Positions 6,956-15,416 of a stretch of 64,000 nucleotides of DNA are shown one piece after another (position 1 is the first letter of the stretch; every line of letters begins with the position of its first letter). The position numbers were made by a program, and so were the translations under genes. Source of the DNA: Ensifer adhaerens (GTDB lineage Bacteria; Pseudomonadota; Alphaproteobacteria; Rhizobiales; Rhizobiaceae); NCBI RefSeq assembly GCF_002940685.1, contig NZ_PNFP01000024.1, positions 20,626-84,625 of the forward strand, in the 5' to 3' direction. The notes under the pieces were generated by a model. The model was given only the letters and a program-made list of their open reading frames with translations. It was not told the DNA's origin and ran no database searches.

Positions 6956-8674
6956 TTAGGCCTTTGCGGCCTGGGCCAGGAAGCCGCCGGCAACACGCGC
7001 CGTCAGTGCCAGCGAGACGGCGCCGGCGTCCGGATGGCCGATGCTCTTTTCGGCGAGCGGCCGGGCGCGGCCGAGCTTCGGCGTCAGGCTCGACGTTGCC
7101 TCGGCGGCGTCGGTCGCAGCCTTGGCAGCGGCCTGCCACGCCGCGATCAACGGTTTTCCGGCGGCAAATTCCCGCTCCAGGGTTTCCACGAAAGGCACCA
7201 GCGCATCGACCAGAGTCTTGTCGCCGACACGGGCGCGGCCAAGGCGTGTGACGCCATCGAGCGCACGGCGTGCGCCGTCGACGATGGCCGCCTCGGTCGG
7301 GGCTGCATCGTCGTTGAAGGCATTGCTCCAGGCGCGCAGCAACAGACCCCAGATCGCGCCCGACGTGCCGCCGGCCCGATCGGCCCAGGCGTCACCCGCC
7401 ACAGCCAGAACGCTTGCAGCGCCTGCGCCGACCGCGACAGCCGCCCTTGCCGCTTCGTCGGCCGCCGCCGAACCGCGGCGCATGCCCTGTCCGTGGTCGC
7501 CGTCACCGGCAAAGGCGTCGATGCGGCCGAGTTCGTCTTCCGCCTGCTTCAAGCTTTCCGCGACTTCGGCGATCAGCCGAGCGATGCACTTCCCGCTTTG
7601 ACGGGAGTCCTCGGAGGCAGGGGCGAAGGAAATGGCGTCGTCGTCATCCGTGAGCGTATCGGTCGCGGGTTCCGTCGCGATGATCGCACCTTTGCGCAGC
7701 ACCGGCGCATCGCAGGCCGCGCGCCAGTAGGTCTCAAGCTCTTCGTCTAGCCACATCAGCGTCAGCGAGCAGCCCTGCATGTCCAAGCTGGTGACGAACT
7801 CGCCGCATTCCGGATCGACGATTTCGAGACCCGCCGCCTTCAGTTCCTTCTCGATCGCGACCCAGAGCACGAAGAGTTCTTCATACTTCGTCGAACCCAG
7901 GCCGTTGAGGAGCGGTGCAACCTTGTGAACGTCGGCCGGACGTTCGGCAAGCAGCTTTCCGACCAGAAGTTTGGCCAGTTCGCTCGCCGAAACCGTTTTC
8001 TCCTCGCGGATGCCCGGCTCGCCGTGGATGCCGAGACCCAGCGCCATCTCGCCCTTCGGAACTGTGAAGAGCGGCGCCTTGGCACCCGGAAGCGTGCAGC
8101 CGCCGAAGGCGACGCCGAAGGACACGGTGCGGTCGTTGGCAAGACGGGTGATACGCTCGACGTCATCGAGACCGAGGCCCGCTTCCGCCGCCGCACCGGC
8201 GATCTTGAAGACGACGAGGTCACCGGCGATGCCGCGGCGCTTGGCCGGCGTTTCGGCGGACGCACTGGCGACGTCATCGGTTACCGGCACGATGCGCACG
8301 TCGATGCCCTCGGCGCGCAGGCGCTCGGCGGCAACGCCGAAGTTCAAGACGTCGCCGGCATAGTTGCCGAAGCCGAGCAGCACGCCGCCTCCCTGATCGG
8401 CCAGCCGGCAGACACGGGCAACCGCTGCGGTCGAGGGCGAGGCGAAGACATCACCGGCGACCGCCGCATCGGCCATGCCCGGGCCGACATAACCGGCAAA
8501 GGCCGGATAGTGACCGGAGCCACCGCCGACGACGACGGCGACCTTGCCCTTCGGCACCTTGGTCGAGCGCACGACCCCGCCCTTCACGAGACGGACATTG
8601 CGCGCGTAGATCGAGCTGAAGCCGGCAAGCGCGGTCGTCGCAAACTCTTCCGGTGCGTCAAAGATTGTGGTCAT
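6956..8674 (-). CDS. DhaK-DhaL fusion kinase (dihydroxyacetone or L-erythrulose kinase type)
   Basis: A 572-residue fused ATP-dependent ketose kinase. The N-terminal DhaK half carries GGGSGHYPAF (His55), NYAGDVLNF (Asp108) and GIHGEPGI (His217, the residue that binds the carbonyl of the substrate covalently). The C-terminal DhaL half, from about residue 365, has AGDGDHGQGM, the magnesium-ATP Asp motif. All catalytic positions are present. It is the last gene of the pdxA-tctCBA-isomerase operon, 13 bases after the isomerase. In this context a C4 ketose such as erythrulose is as likely a substrate as dihydroxyacetone; sequence alone does not decide. Confidence 0.85.
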   Translation of the reverse strand: MTTIFDAPEEFATTALAGFSSIYARNVRLVKGGVVRSTKVPKGKVAVVVGGGSGHYPAFAGYVGPGMADAAVAGDVFASPSTAAVARVCRLADQGGGVLLGFGNYAGDVLNFGVAAERLRAEGIDVRIVPVTDDVASASAETPAKRRGIAGDLVVFKIAGAAAEAGLGLDDVERITRLANDRTVSFGVAFGGCTLPGAKAPLFTVPKGEMALGLGIHGEPGIREEKTVSASELAKLLVGKLLAERPADVHKVAPLLNGLGSTKYEELFVLWVAIEKELKAAGLEIVDPECGEFVTSLDMQGCSLTLMWLDEELETYWRAACDAPVLRKGAIIATEPATDTLTDDDDAISFAPASEDSRQSGKCIARLIAEVAESLKQAEDELGRIDAFAGDGDHGQGMRRGSAAADEAARAAVAVGAGAASVLAVAGDAWADRAGGTSGAIWGLLLRAWSNAFNDDAAPTEAAIVDGARRALDGVTRLGRARVGDKTLVDALVPFVETLEREFAAGKPLIAAWQAAAKAATDAAEATSSLTPKLGRARPLAEKSIGHPDAGAVSLALTARVAGGFLAQAAKA

Positions 8675-8687
8675 CGCGTCTCTTCCC

Positions 8688-9626
8688 TTAGTCGCGAGGC
8701 AGAATACGCCTCAGATAGTCCCGATTGGCGGCGCTGACGGAGAGGCCGTCGCCACCGTAATGTTCGCAGAGGAACGGGCTGTCGAAGCCATGCGCCAATG
8801 CCATGCGGATCGCCGCGCGGTAGTTGATGACGCCGAATTCCAGCGGCGCCGGATGCGTAACCACCAGGCCCGAGGTCTCATCCTCGGTGCGGTAGTAGTT
8901 CTTGACGTGCCAGTATTTGGCGAAGGGCGCAACCTTCGCCATCATCGGCTGCCAGTGCTCAACCGGGCGGTGAAGGCGCACGAGATTGCCGAGATCGGCG
9001 TTGATGCCGACATTCGGCAAGCCGACATCGGTGACGAAGCGCACTGCGCTGTCGGCCGAGCCGATATAGGTGTCCTCATACATTTCGAGCGCCAGCTCGA
9101 TGCCGAGTTCCTCCGCATGCCGGCCGAGTTCGCGGATACGCTCGACCGCTTGTCTCCAGACCGCCGGATCGTCCGGGTTCTTGACGCCGTCGACGGTCCA
9201 GAACCAGAGCGCCTTCTTCTGTGCCTCGGTCAGCGGCCCGAAGAAGCCGAAGGAAACAGAGCCGGCGCCGATCGCTGCGGCGGTATCGATAACCCGGTGG
9301 CCGTAGGCCAGATATTCGTCACCATGGTCCGGATCGATGACACTGCGGCGCGCGGTCGAGATCGCCGGCATGGAAAGGCCGAGCTCGCGCGTCAGCCTGA
9401 CGAAGTCATCGCGCCGCGCGGTCGAGAGATCGGCGAGCCGGATCCAGCTGTCGGTCGGGTCGAGCTCGGTGAAGCCCGCATCGACGACATCGGCCAGCGT
9501 CTCGGCCCATTGTTCGACCGACTGATCCTGTACCGAGCTGCCGTCGGCAAGCATGTTGGGATATTGGATCATCGCAGCCGCGATCGGCCAGGTGTCACGG
9601 GTCCATTTGCGCGTTGGGTTCGCCAT
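8688..9626 (-). CDS. TIM-barrel sugar isomerase/epimerase or decarboxylase family protein
   Basis: A 312-residue member of the xylose-isomerase-like TIM-barrel fold. The start at 9626 (MANPTRKW) has GAGGAAAACC upstream; an ATG 4 codons earlier is less likely. Four likely metal ligands occur in family order: Glu in LALEMYED, Asp in INADLGN, His in YWHVKNYY and Glu in LCEHYGGD. Known relatives act as ketose epimerases, aldose isomerases or 3-oxo-isoapionate decarboxylase (OiaC). Its position next to a DhaK-type kinase fits an enzyme that delivers a short ketose such as L-erythrulose. That is inference. Confidence 0.78.
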   Translation of the reverse strand: MANPTRKWTRDTWPIAAAMIQYPNMLADGSSVQDQSVEQWAETLADVVDAGFTELDPTDSWIRLADLSTARRDDFVRLTRELGLSMPAISTARRSVIDPDHGDEYLAYGHRVIDTAAAIGAGSVSFGFFGPLTEAQKKALWFWTVDGVKNPDDPAVWRQAVERIRELGRHAEELGIELALEMYEDTYIGSADSAVRFVTDVGLPNVGINADLGNLVRLHRPVEHWQPMMAKVAPFAKYWHVKNYYRTEDETSGLVVTHPAPLEFGVINYRAAIRMALAHGFDSPFLCEHYGGDGLSVSAANRDYLRRILPRD

Positions 9627-9715
9627 GGTTTTCCTCACTCCATTTGCGACGCAGTTTCGAATGGAAACCGCGCCGCGCTATTGCGGGTGCGCTCGTTTGG
9701 GGTGCGGCGGCTCCG

Positions 9716-11254
9716 TCAAGCCGCCGCGCTACCGTCGCCATGCGGTGTGGCCGCATCGGGCTTGCGCTTGCGGGTGAGGCCGATCAGCCCGAAGACAAGC
9801 GGCGACAGCAGAAGGGCAAGAGCAAGCGCCATCAGAGAGGAAACCAGCGGGTTTGACCAGAAGATGTTCAGGGTGCCGCCGGAAAGAAGCATCGACTGGC
9901 GGAAGGCGTCCTCAGCCTTGTCGCCGAGCACCATGGCCAGAACCAGCGGCGCAAGCGGATAGTCGAGCTTCTTGAAGACGTAGCCGAGCACGCCAAAGCC
10001 GATGACCATGAAGATGTCGGAGACCGAGTTTGCCACCTGATAGGCGCCGGAGAAGATGACGGCGACGATGATCGGGCCGATGATCGCAAAGGGCACGCGC
10101 AGGATCGATGCATAGAGCGGAACGGTAGCGATCACCAGGAAGACGGCGACAACGTTGCCGAGATACATGGATGCAATCAGGCCCCAGACGAAATCCGGAC
10201 GCTCGGTAAAGAGCATCGGGCCGGGGGTCAGGCCCCAGATCATCAGGCCGCCCATCATGACGGCCGCCGTTGCCGAGCCGGGAACGCCGAGCGCCAGCAT
10301 CGGAAGCAGCGCCGAGGTGCCGGCCGAGTGGTCGGCGGTCTCGGGTGCGACGACGCCGCGCGGGTCGCCCTTGCCGAACATCGACTTGTCACGGGCCGAG
10401 CGGCGGGCAACGCCATAGCTCATGAAGGAGGCCGCGGTCGGGCCGGCAGGCGTGATGCCCATCCAGATGCCGATGATCGTCGAGCGAAGGATCGTGAACC
10501 AGTAGCGCGGAATCTCGATCAGCGTGCGGCCGATCTCGGCAAGCTTGACGCGCGCCTTGATGCCCTCGAAGCGCAGGCCCTCTTCCGTCGTCAGCAGAAG
10601 TTCGCCGATGCCGAAGAGACCCATGACCGCGATCAGGAAGCTGACGCCCTTGATCAGCGTCGGGATGTCGAAGGTCAGGCGCAGGTCGCCGGAAATCGTG
10701 TCCATGCCGACCGAAGCAAGCGCGAAGCCGAGCATCATCGAGACGAGCGTCTTGAAGGGCGATTGCGCCCCCATCGAAATGAAGCTCGCAAAGGCGAGCA
10801 AGTAGACCGCGAAATATTCCGGCGACGAGAAGCGCAGCGCGAAGTTGGCGACCCAGCCGGAAAGCAGGGTGATCATCACGACGCCGGCAAGCGCGCCGAT
10901 GCCGGCGGATACGAAGGCAAGCGTCAGCGCCCGGCTCGCCTGCCCGGCCTTGGCCATCGGATAGCCGTCGAACGTGGTCGCCACCGACGAGGGTTCGCCG
11001 GGAATGTTGAACAGGATCGATGTGGTCGATCCGCCGAAGAGTGCGCCCCAGTACATGCAGGAGAGCAGGATGATGGCGGAGATCGGGTCCATCGAGAAAG
11101 TCAGCGGCAAGAGCAGCGAAACGCCGTTCGGCGCCCCGAGGCCGGGCAGCACGCCGACCAGAATGCCGAGCGTGACGCCGATCATCATCAGCAGGATATG
11201 GTTCCAGCTGAGGATGTGGCCGAAGCCATCGATCAGAAGACCGATATTTTCCAT
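9716..11254 (-). CDS. tripartite tricarboxylate transporter large permease TctA
   Basis: A 512-residue polytopic membrane protein with about a dozen hydrophobic segments, of the TctA family. Conserved features include GVLPGLGAPNGVSLLLPLTF near the N-terminus and GITPAGPTAASFMSYG in the middle. It is the large permease of a TTT importer, which takes a carboxylate from the binding protein using the ion gradient. GGGAGGAATGAC precedes the ATG. A palindromic repeat (11271-11374) separates it from tctB. Confidence 0.93.
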   Translation of the reverse strand: MENIGLLIDGFGHILSWNHILLMMIGVTLGILVGVLPGLGAPNGVSLLLPLTFSMDPISAIILLSCMYWGALFGGSTTSILFNIPGEPSSVATTFDGYPMAKAGQASRALTLAFVSAGIGALAGVVMITLLSGWVANFALRFSSPEYFAVYLLAFASFISMGAQSPFKTLVSMMLGFALASVGMDTISGDLRLTFDIPTLIKGVSFLIAVMGLFGIGELLLTTEEGLRFEGIKARVKLAEIGRTLIEIPRYWFTILRSTIIGIWMGITPAGPTAASFMSYGVARRSARDKSMFGKGDPRGVVAPETADHSAGTSALLPMLALGVPGSATAAVMMGGLMIWGLTPGPMLFTERPDFVWGLIASMYLGNVVAVFLVIATVPLYASILRVPFAIIGPIIVAVIFSGAYQVANSVSDIFMVIGFGVLGYVFKKLDYPLAPLVLAMVLGDKAEDAFRQSMLLSGGTLNIFWSNPLVSSLMALALALLLSPLVFGLIGLTRKRKPDAATPHGDGSAAA

Positions 11255-11270
11255 GTCATTCCTCCCGGGG

Positions 11271-11374
11271 CTTAAAGCGCGTCGCGATCCTTCGGATGCG
11301 CACGCTTCGCTTTAAGTCTTTGATTTTCTGCATGTCGTTTTCGCAAAACCGTGGTGCACTTTCGCGCGACATGC
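11271..11374. repeat. two-module rhizobial palindromic intergenic repeat
   Basis: Two hairpin modules fill the tctB-tctA gap. Module one has 9-bp arms CTTAAAGCG (11271-11279) and CGCTTTAAG (11308-11316). Module two has 8-bp arms GCATGTCG (11330-11337) and CGACATGC (11367-11374), enclosing a sequence with the AAAACCGTGGTGCACTTTCG core. The second module closely resembles a palindrome I know to be scattered through rhizobial genomes. In an operon it could form a stable mRNA structure between cistrons. Confidence 0.75.
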
Positions 11375-11388
11375 CTTGGGCGTCGGGA

Positions 11389-11889
11389 TCAGTAGATCCC
11401 GAACCAGGCCTCGATCGGCCCCTTGAGCAGCGGAACCTTGAAACCGAACTCGAATACGATGAAGAAGAACAGCGAAACGGCGATGCCCGACGGCAACGCG
11501 ATCCACCATTTGTAGCGCCCCTGGAAGAGCATGGTCCCGGCGATGTAGAGCGCGGTTCCGACATAGAGGCCGAGCCAGGCGGAAACGCCGGCAAAGGCGA
11601 CCAGCGGCAGCAGGAACGATCCCACCACCTTGACGCGGTGACCGTCGATGAAGATCTCGCCGGATCCGCGATGTTTCAGGAAGGCGTGGATCGCGTTGGC
11701 GACGCTTCCAAGAAGGATCAGAAGCCCGACATAGAAGGGAAAATAGCCGGCTTCCGGACCGAACTCCGTCCATCCCGCGCCGATATCGAGAGATCCGTAG
11801 CAGACCGCAGCGCCGAAGGCGCCGGTCAGTGCGGCAACGCCAAGCTCAACCGCGAAGCGGGAGACCCCATTCGCACCGTTCTCGCTCAT
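11389..11889 (-). CDS. tripartite tricarboxylate transporter small subunit TctB
   Basis: A 166-residue membrane protein with four predicted hydrophobic helices, matching TctB in length and layout. It forms the small permease of the TTT system with the TctA and TctC encoded on either side in the same operon. The start at 11889 gives MSENGANGVSRFAVELGVAALTG, a short cytoplasmic lead into the first helix. TctB sequences diverge strongly, so the call rests on size, topology and position. Confidence 0.88.
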   Translation of the reverse strand: MSENGANGVSRFAVELGVAALTGAFGAAVCYGSLDIGAGWTEFGPEAGYFPFYVGLLILLGSVANAIHAFLKHRGSGEIFIDGHRVKVVGSFLLPLVAFAGVSAWLGLYVGTALYIAGTMLFQGRYKWWIALPSGIAVSLFFFIVFEFGFKVPLLKGPIEAWFGIY

Positions 11890-11948
11890 GATCGTGACCT
11901 TTCAAAGCGAATGACGGGTGCCCGAAGGCACCCGTCCCAATGTCCGCC

Positions 11949-12935
11949 TTAGTTGGCGAGCCAGCCTTCGCGCTTCAGCACTTCGCCGACAGCCTCGCCA
12001 TCCATTTCGATGGCGGCCTTGAAGTCGTCACCGGCGATGTAGGACGGCGACTGCGAGGTGTCTGCGAGGTACTTCGCCCATTCCGGCGTTTCGGAAACCT
12101 TGCGCATCAGGTCGGCATAGAACTTGACCACATCCTGGTCAACGCCGGCCGGCAGCCAGACGGTGCGCGGCATGGAGTAGTTGTCGATGGCGATGCCCGT
12201 TTCCTTGCAGGTCGGGATGTCGCTCCAGGCCTTGTCGCCGGCAACCTTGGTGTCGTTCGAAAGCTTGACGCTCTTGAAGACGCAGAGCGGCTTGACCATG
12301 CCGGCCTGCCACTGGCCGAGGTTTTCGCTCGGGTTGTTGACGTTGGCGTCGAGGTGCTCGCCGGCGAGCTGGACGGCTGCTTCGCCACCGCTCTTAAAGG
12401 GGATGTAGTTGATGGTCGCACCGGTCGCCTCGTTGATCATCGAGGTCAGGATCTGGTCGACGTCCTTCGACTGGCTGCCGCCGATCTTCAGGCCGCCTTC
12501 CTTGGCCTTGGCGGCAAAGTCGGCTGCGGTGTTGTAGGAAGCCTTGCCGTTGACCCAGAGGACGAACTCGTCGGAAGCGAGCGCTGCAACCGGCGTCAGG
12601 TCTTCAGCCTTGTAGGGAACCTTGGCGCGGACCGGCAGCAGGTAGGCGTTATTGGTGCCGAATGCCAGCTTGTAGGCGTCGCCCTTGTTGGTCGCCGCGT
12701 AGACGAAGCCTTCGGCGCCGCCGGCGCTGCCCTTGTTGGTGACGACAACAGGAGCCTTCATCAGCTCGTACTTGCCGATGATCGCCTGGATCGTGCGGGC
12801 GAAGATGTCGGTGCCGCCGCCAGGGCCGGCGGTGACGATGAATTCAACCGGACGGTCGGGCTCGAAGGCGGCGGCCGGAGCGGCAACACCGAAAACGGCT
12901 GCCATGATGCATGCGATGGAGACGGTATTCTTCAA
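11949..12935 (-). CDS. Bug/TctC-family periplasmic solute-binding protein
   Basis: A 328-residue protein with a signal peptide ending AAAFEPDRP and the typical Bug opening PVEFIVTAGPGGGTDIFARTIQ. It binds a carboxylate in the periplasm for the TctAB permease encoded downstream. The start is TTG 12935 with GGAGG 8 bases upstream. Bug ligands cannot be read from sequence; the neighbouring PdxA-type dehydrogenase and ketose kinase point to a sugar acid. Confidence 0.92.
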   Translation of the reverse strand: MKNTVSIACIMAAVFGVAAPAAAFEPDRPVEFIVTAGPGGGTDIFARTIQAIIGKYELMKAPVVVTNKGSAGGAEGFVYAATNKGDAYKLAFGTNNAYLLPVRAKVPYKAEDLTPVAALASDEFVLWVNGKASYNTAADFAAKAKEGGLKIGGSQSKDVDQILTSMINEATGATINYIPFKSGGEAAVQLAGEHLDANVNNPSENLGQWQAGMVKPLCVFKSVKLSNDTKVAGDKAWSDIPTCKETGIAIDNYSMPRTVWLPAGVDQDVVKFYADLMRKVSETPEWAKYLADTSQSPSYIAGDDFKAAIEMDGEAVGEVLKREGWLAN

Positions 12936-13013
12936 GTCGGGTCCTCCCGTTTTTTTGTGGTTCTGCGGCGCAAGACCTCCTCCTGCGCCGGTATTGCTTG
13001 AAAGCGTACGAAA

Positions 13014-14057
13014 TCAGGCAGCAGCCTTGAGGGCGGCCTTTTTCTTCGCCATGCGCACTGCCAAGAGCAGTGCTTCGCGGCTGGCGCCGACGTCAGCAAT
13101 ACCCTTGCCGGCGATGTCGTAGGCAGTGCCGTGGGCCGGCGTGCAGAGCGCGAAAGGCAGCCCGCCCATCATGGTCACGCCCTTGTCGAAGCCCATCAGC
13201 TTCATCGCGATCTGGCCCTGGTCGTGATACATGGTGAGGACGGCGTTATAGCCTTCCTTCAGCGCGCGCCCGAAGACGGTATCGGCCGGGAACGGTCCTT
13301 CGACGTTGAAGCCGAGCGACTTGGCCTTTTCGACGGCCGGCTCGATGATGTCGATCTCTTCCATGCCGAAGCTGCCGCCGTCGCCCGCATGCGGGTTGAG
13401 ACCGGCAACCGCGATCTTGGCCTCCTCATGACCGGCCTCCTTGAGGCAGGCCTGGGTCAGCTCGAGCTCGGCAATGATGCCGTCGATGGACAGGTTATCG
13501 GCCACTTCCTTGAGCGGAATGTGCGAGGTGACGCGCGCGTTCCAGACTTTTTCGAGAACGTTGAACTCGCGGACCTTGCCGGTGAAGCCGAGAACGTCGG
13601 CGACGAAACGGATCTCGTCGTCGTAGCCCGGATAGGCAAAGCGCATCGCCTTCTTGTTGAAGGGCGTGAAGCAGACGGCGTCCGCCTTGCCGGCATGCGC
13701 CAGTTCCAGGGCGGTGCGGAAGTTGCGGGTGGCGAAAGTGCCGCCGGCAAGCGTCGCCTCGCCGCGAACGACGTCAGCGGGATCGAGGTGCGCGAGATCG
13801 ACGAACACGTGGCGCGACGTTCCGGCTTTGTCGAGATCTTCGAGCGTCGACGGCTCGAGATCGAGCGTCACGCCGGCAGCCTTGGCACCCTCGTCCAGAA
13901 TGCGGCGGTCTCCGATCGTGATGATGTGCGCGGCTTCGCCAATATCGGAAAGCGCCAACAGCTTTGCCGTCAGTTCCGGGCTGATGCCTGCCGGATCGCC
14001 CATCGCGAGCGCAATGACAGGACGCGCGCCGTTACCGGCTGCACCGTTGGTCGTCAT
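13014..14057 (-). CDS. PdxA2-type 4-phospho-hydroxyacid dehydrogenase
   Basis: A 347-residue member of the PdxA family. The start at 14057 (MTTNGAAGNG) has GGAGG about 10 bases upstream; a start 13 codons earlier is possible. It contains the PVIALAMGDPAGISPEL opening, the metal-site GLNPHAGDGGSFGMEE and MYHDQGQIAMKLMGFDKGV. PdxA itself oxidises 4-phosphohydroxy-L-threonine in vitamin B6 synthesis. Copies sitting in catabolic operons (PdxA2) instead oxidise and decarboxylate 4-phospho-tetronates to dihydroxyacetone phosphate. The TctABC and kinase context favours the catabolic role. It is the first gene of the operon. Confidence 0.87.
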   Translation of the reverse strand: MTTNGAAGNGARPVIALAMGDPAGISPELTAKLLALSDIGEAAHIITIGDRRILDEGAKAAGVTLDLEPSTLEDLDKAGTSRHVFVDLAHLDPADVVRGEATLAGGTFATRNFRTALELAHAGKADAVCFTPFNKKAMRFAYPGYDDEIRFVADVLGFTGKVREFNVLEKVWNARVTSHIPLKEVADNLSIDGIIAELELTQACLKEAGHEEAKIAVAGLNPHAGDGGSFGMEEIDIIEPAVEKAKSLGFNVEGPFPADTVFGRALKEGYNAVLTMYHDQGQIAMKLMGFDKGVTMMGGLPFALCTPAHGTAYDIAGKGIADVGASREALLLAVRMAKKKAALKAAA

Positions 14058-14260
14058 GAGAGATGTCCTCCACTTCATTCTTTCGAGAGCCGTCATACGT
14101 TATTCAAAATTCTGCATCAAGTCTTTTGTATTCTGTATGCAGCATTTTCTGTTGACGATGAGAAGGCCCATCTCCATGCTTTAATGAGACAGCGCTGATT
14201 CAATCGGCGCCAACGGGAACAGACGGCCGACGCCCAGTCGCCAGGCGCAGAAGCAAAACA
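14058..14260. promoter_or_regulatory. divergent pdxA2 / gntR control region
   Basis: About 200 bases between the divergent pdxA2 and gntR starts. The segment 14100-14160 is much more AT-rich than its surroundings. It contains an inverted pair CTGCAT (14112-14117) and ATGCAG (14137-14142) and a TTTTGTATTCTGTATGC stretch with two TGTAT repeats. FCD-type GntR regulators often bind TGTAT/ATACA half-sites, so this is a reasonable operator candidate. The exact site is not proven. Confidence 0.5.
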
Positions 14261-14947
14261 ATGAACGAAATCACATCTTTGGAGAGGCGGCCGGATGGCG
14301 GCCCCGGTCCGATCAGGCGCACGGCGCTGCACGACACGCTGGTCAGCCACCTGCGCGACATGATCATCGAAGGCGACCTGTCGCCCGGCACGCGGCTGCA
14401 TGAAGGACAGCTGGGCGAGCAGCTCGGCGTGTCCCGCACGCCACTGCGCGAAGCCATCAAGTACCTCGCGAGCGAGGGGCTGGTGGAACTCGTCCCGAGC
14501 CGCGGCGCCATCGTCAAGCGTTTCAGCGCCAAGGACGTGCACGACATGCTGACGGTGCTGCGGACGCTCGAAGAACTGGCGGGCAAGCTCGCCTGTGAGG
14601 CGGCAAGCGACGCCGGCATCGCGGAAGTGCGCGCGCTGCACGACGAAATGGTCGCCCGCTACAAGGCCGGTGACCGGCTGCAGTACTACAAGCTCAACCA
14701 GCAGATCCATTCAGCCATCGCACAGCTCGCTGCAAACGCCGCATTGGCGGACATGCACGCGATCTTGCAGACGCGGCTGAAGCGCATTCGTTTCATCGGC
14801 CACGAGGGACCCGAAAAATGGGCCGCGGCCGTTGCCGAGCACGAGGAAATGATCGTCGCGCTCGAAGCGCGCGACAAGGCAAGGCTCTCCGAAGTTCTCG
14901 GTCGGCACCTCATGAATGCGTGGGAGCGCGTGCGCGCCGCGGTTTAA
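14261..14947 (+). CDS. GntR-family regulator, FCD subfamily
   Basis: A 228-residue regulator. The N-terminal winged helix spans about residues 20-88 (MIIEGDLSPGTRLHEGQLGEQLGVSRTPLREAIKYLASEGLV), and a C-terminal all-helical FCD ligand domain follows with metal-type His residues (QQIHSAI, AEHEEMI, LGRHLMNAW). It is divergent from the pdxA2-tct operon and is its likely local repressor or sensor of a carboxylic acid inducer. Confidence 0.9.
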   Translation: MNEITSLERRPDGGPGPIRRTALHDTLVSHLRDMIIEGDLSPGTRLHEGQLGEQLGVSRTPLREAIKYLASEGLVELVPSRGAIVKRFSAKDVHDMLTVLRTLEELAGKLACEAASDAGIAEVRALHDEMVARYKAGDRLQYYKLNQQIHSAIAQLAANAALADMHAILQTRLKRIRFIGHEGPEKWAAAVAEHEEMIVALEARDKARLSEVLGRHLMNAWERVRAAV

Positions 14948-15007
14948 GCGACGCGGCGGCCCCGGCGCAAGCGAGCCCTGGCGGGGCTCGCGCAGTCACG
15001 CCTTCTG

Positions 15008-15256
15008 TCAGAATTTCGAACAGGCGTCCGCAACGGTCTTGGCGTTTGCCGCAGCCGCCTGCTTTTGCAGCGCGAGAGCCGCATCGCGCAGCGCCGGGTT
15101 TGCGACCCGCGCCTCGTATCCCGAGACATCCAGGCTCGAGAGTTCGCAGAGCAGCCTTGCACGCCCAGCGAACCCGCCAGCCCGCCCGGCGAAGCCGCCG
15201 GGCCTTTCGGCAACGTCAAATACGCTGGAAACAATGTGGAAACAGTCCGCCGTCAA
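15008..15256 (-). CDS. small hypothetical protein or gene remnant
   Basis: An 82-residue frame starting at TTG 15256. The C-terminal half (LLCELSSLDVSGYEARVANPALRDAALALQ, then a tail ending VADACSKF) is well-behaved, with a regular helix-like pattern and two Cys. The N-terminal part is a Gly/Ala/Arg repeat, GGFAGRAGGFAGRA, encoded by a near-tandem palindromic GC-rich stretch (15170-15205). No signal peptide is visible although the tail resembles a secreted protein. This may be a gene whose front was replaced by the repeat, or a chance frame. Confidence 0.35.
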   Translation of the reverse strand: MTADCFHIVSSVFDVAERPGGFAGRAGGFAGRARLLCELSSLDVSGYEARVANPALRDAALALQKQAAAANAKTVADACSKF

Positions 15257-15416
15257 GGAACGGCAAGCGTAGCCCCTTGCTGTCCTCCTGGTGTTACAGA
15301 TTTGCCTCCCGAGCGAGCTGCATTGCTTGCAAAGAAATTAAGAATATTCGAATTCAATTGACTTTAACCTGATCGAAATTCACTGAATCCACGGTGGGGC
15401 GGAGACGGGAACGAGG

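Noticed and set aside
15170..15205. Short near-tandem GC-rich repeat considered as a CRISPR-like or VNTR array
   Set aside because: There are only two imperfect units, forming a hairpin, with no spacers.
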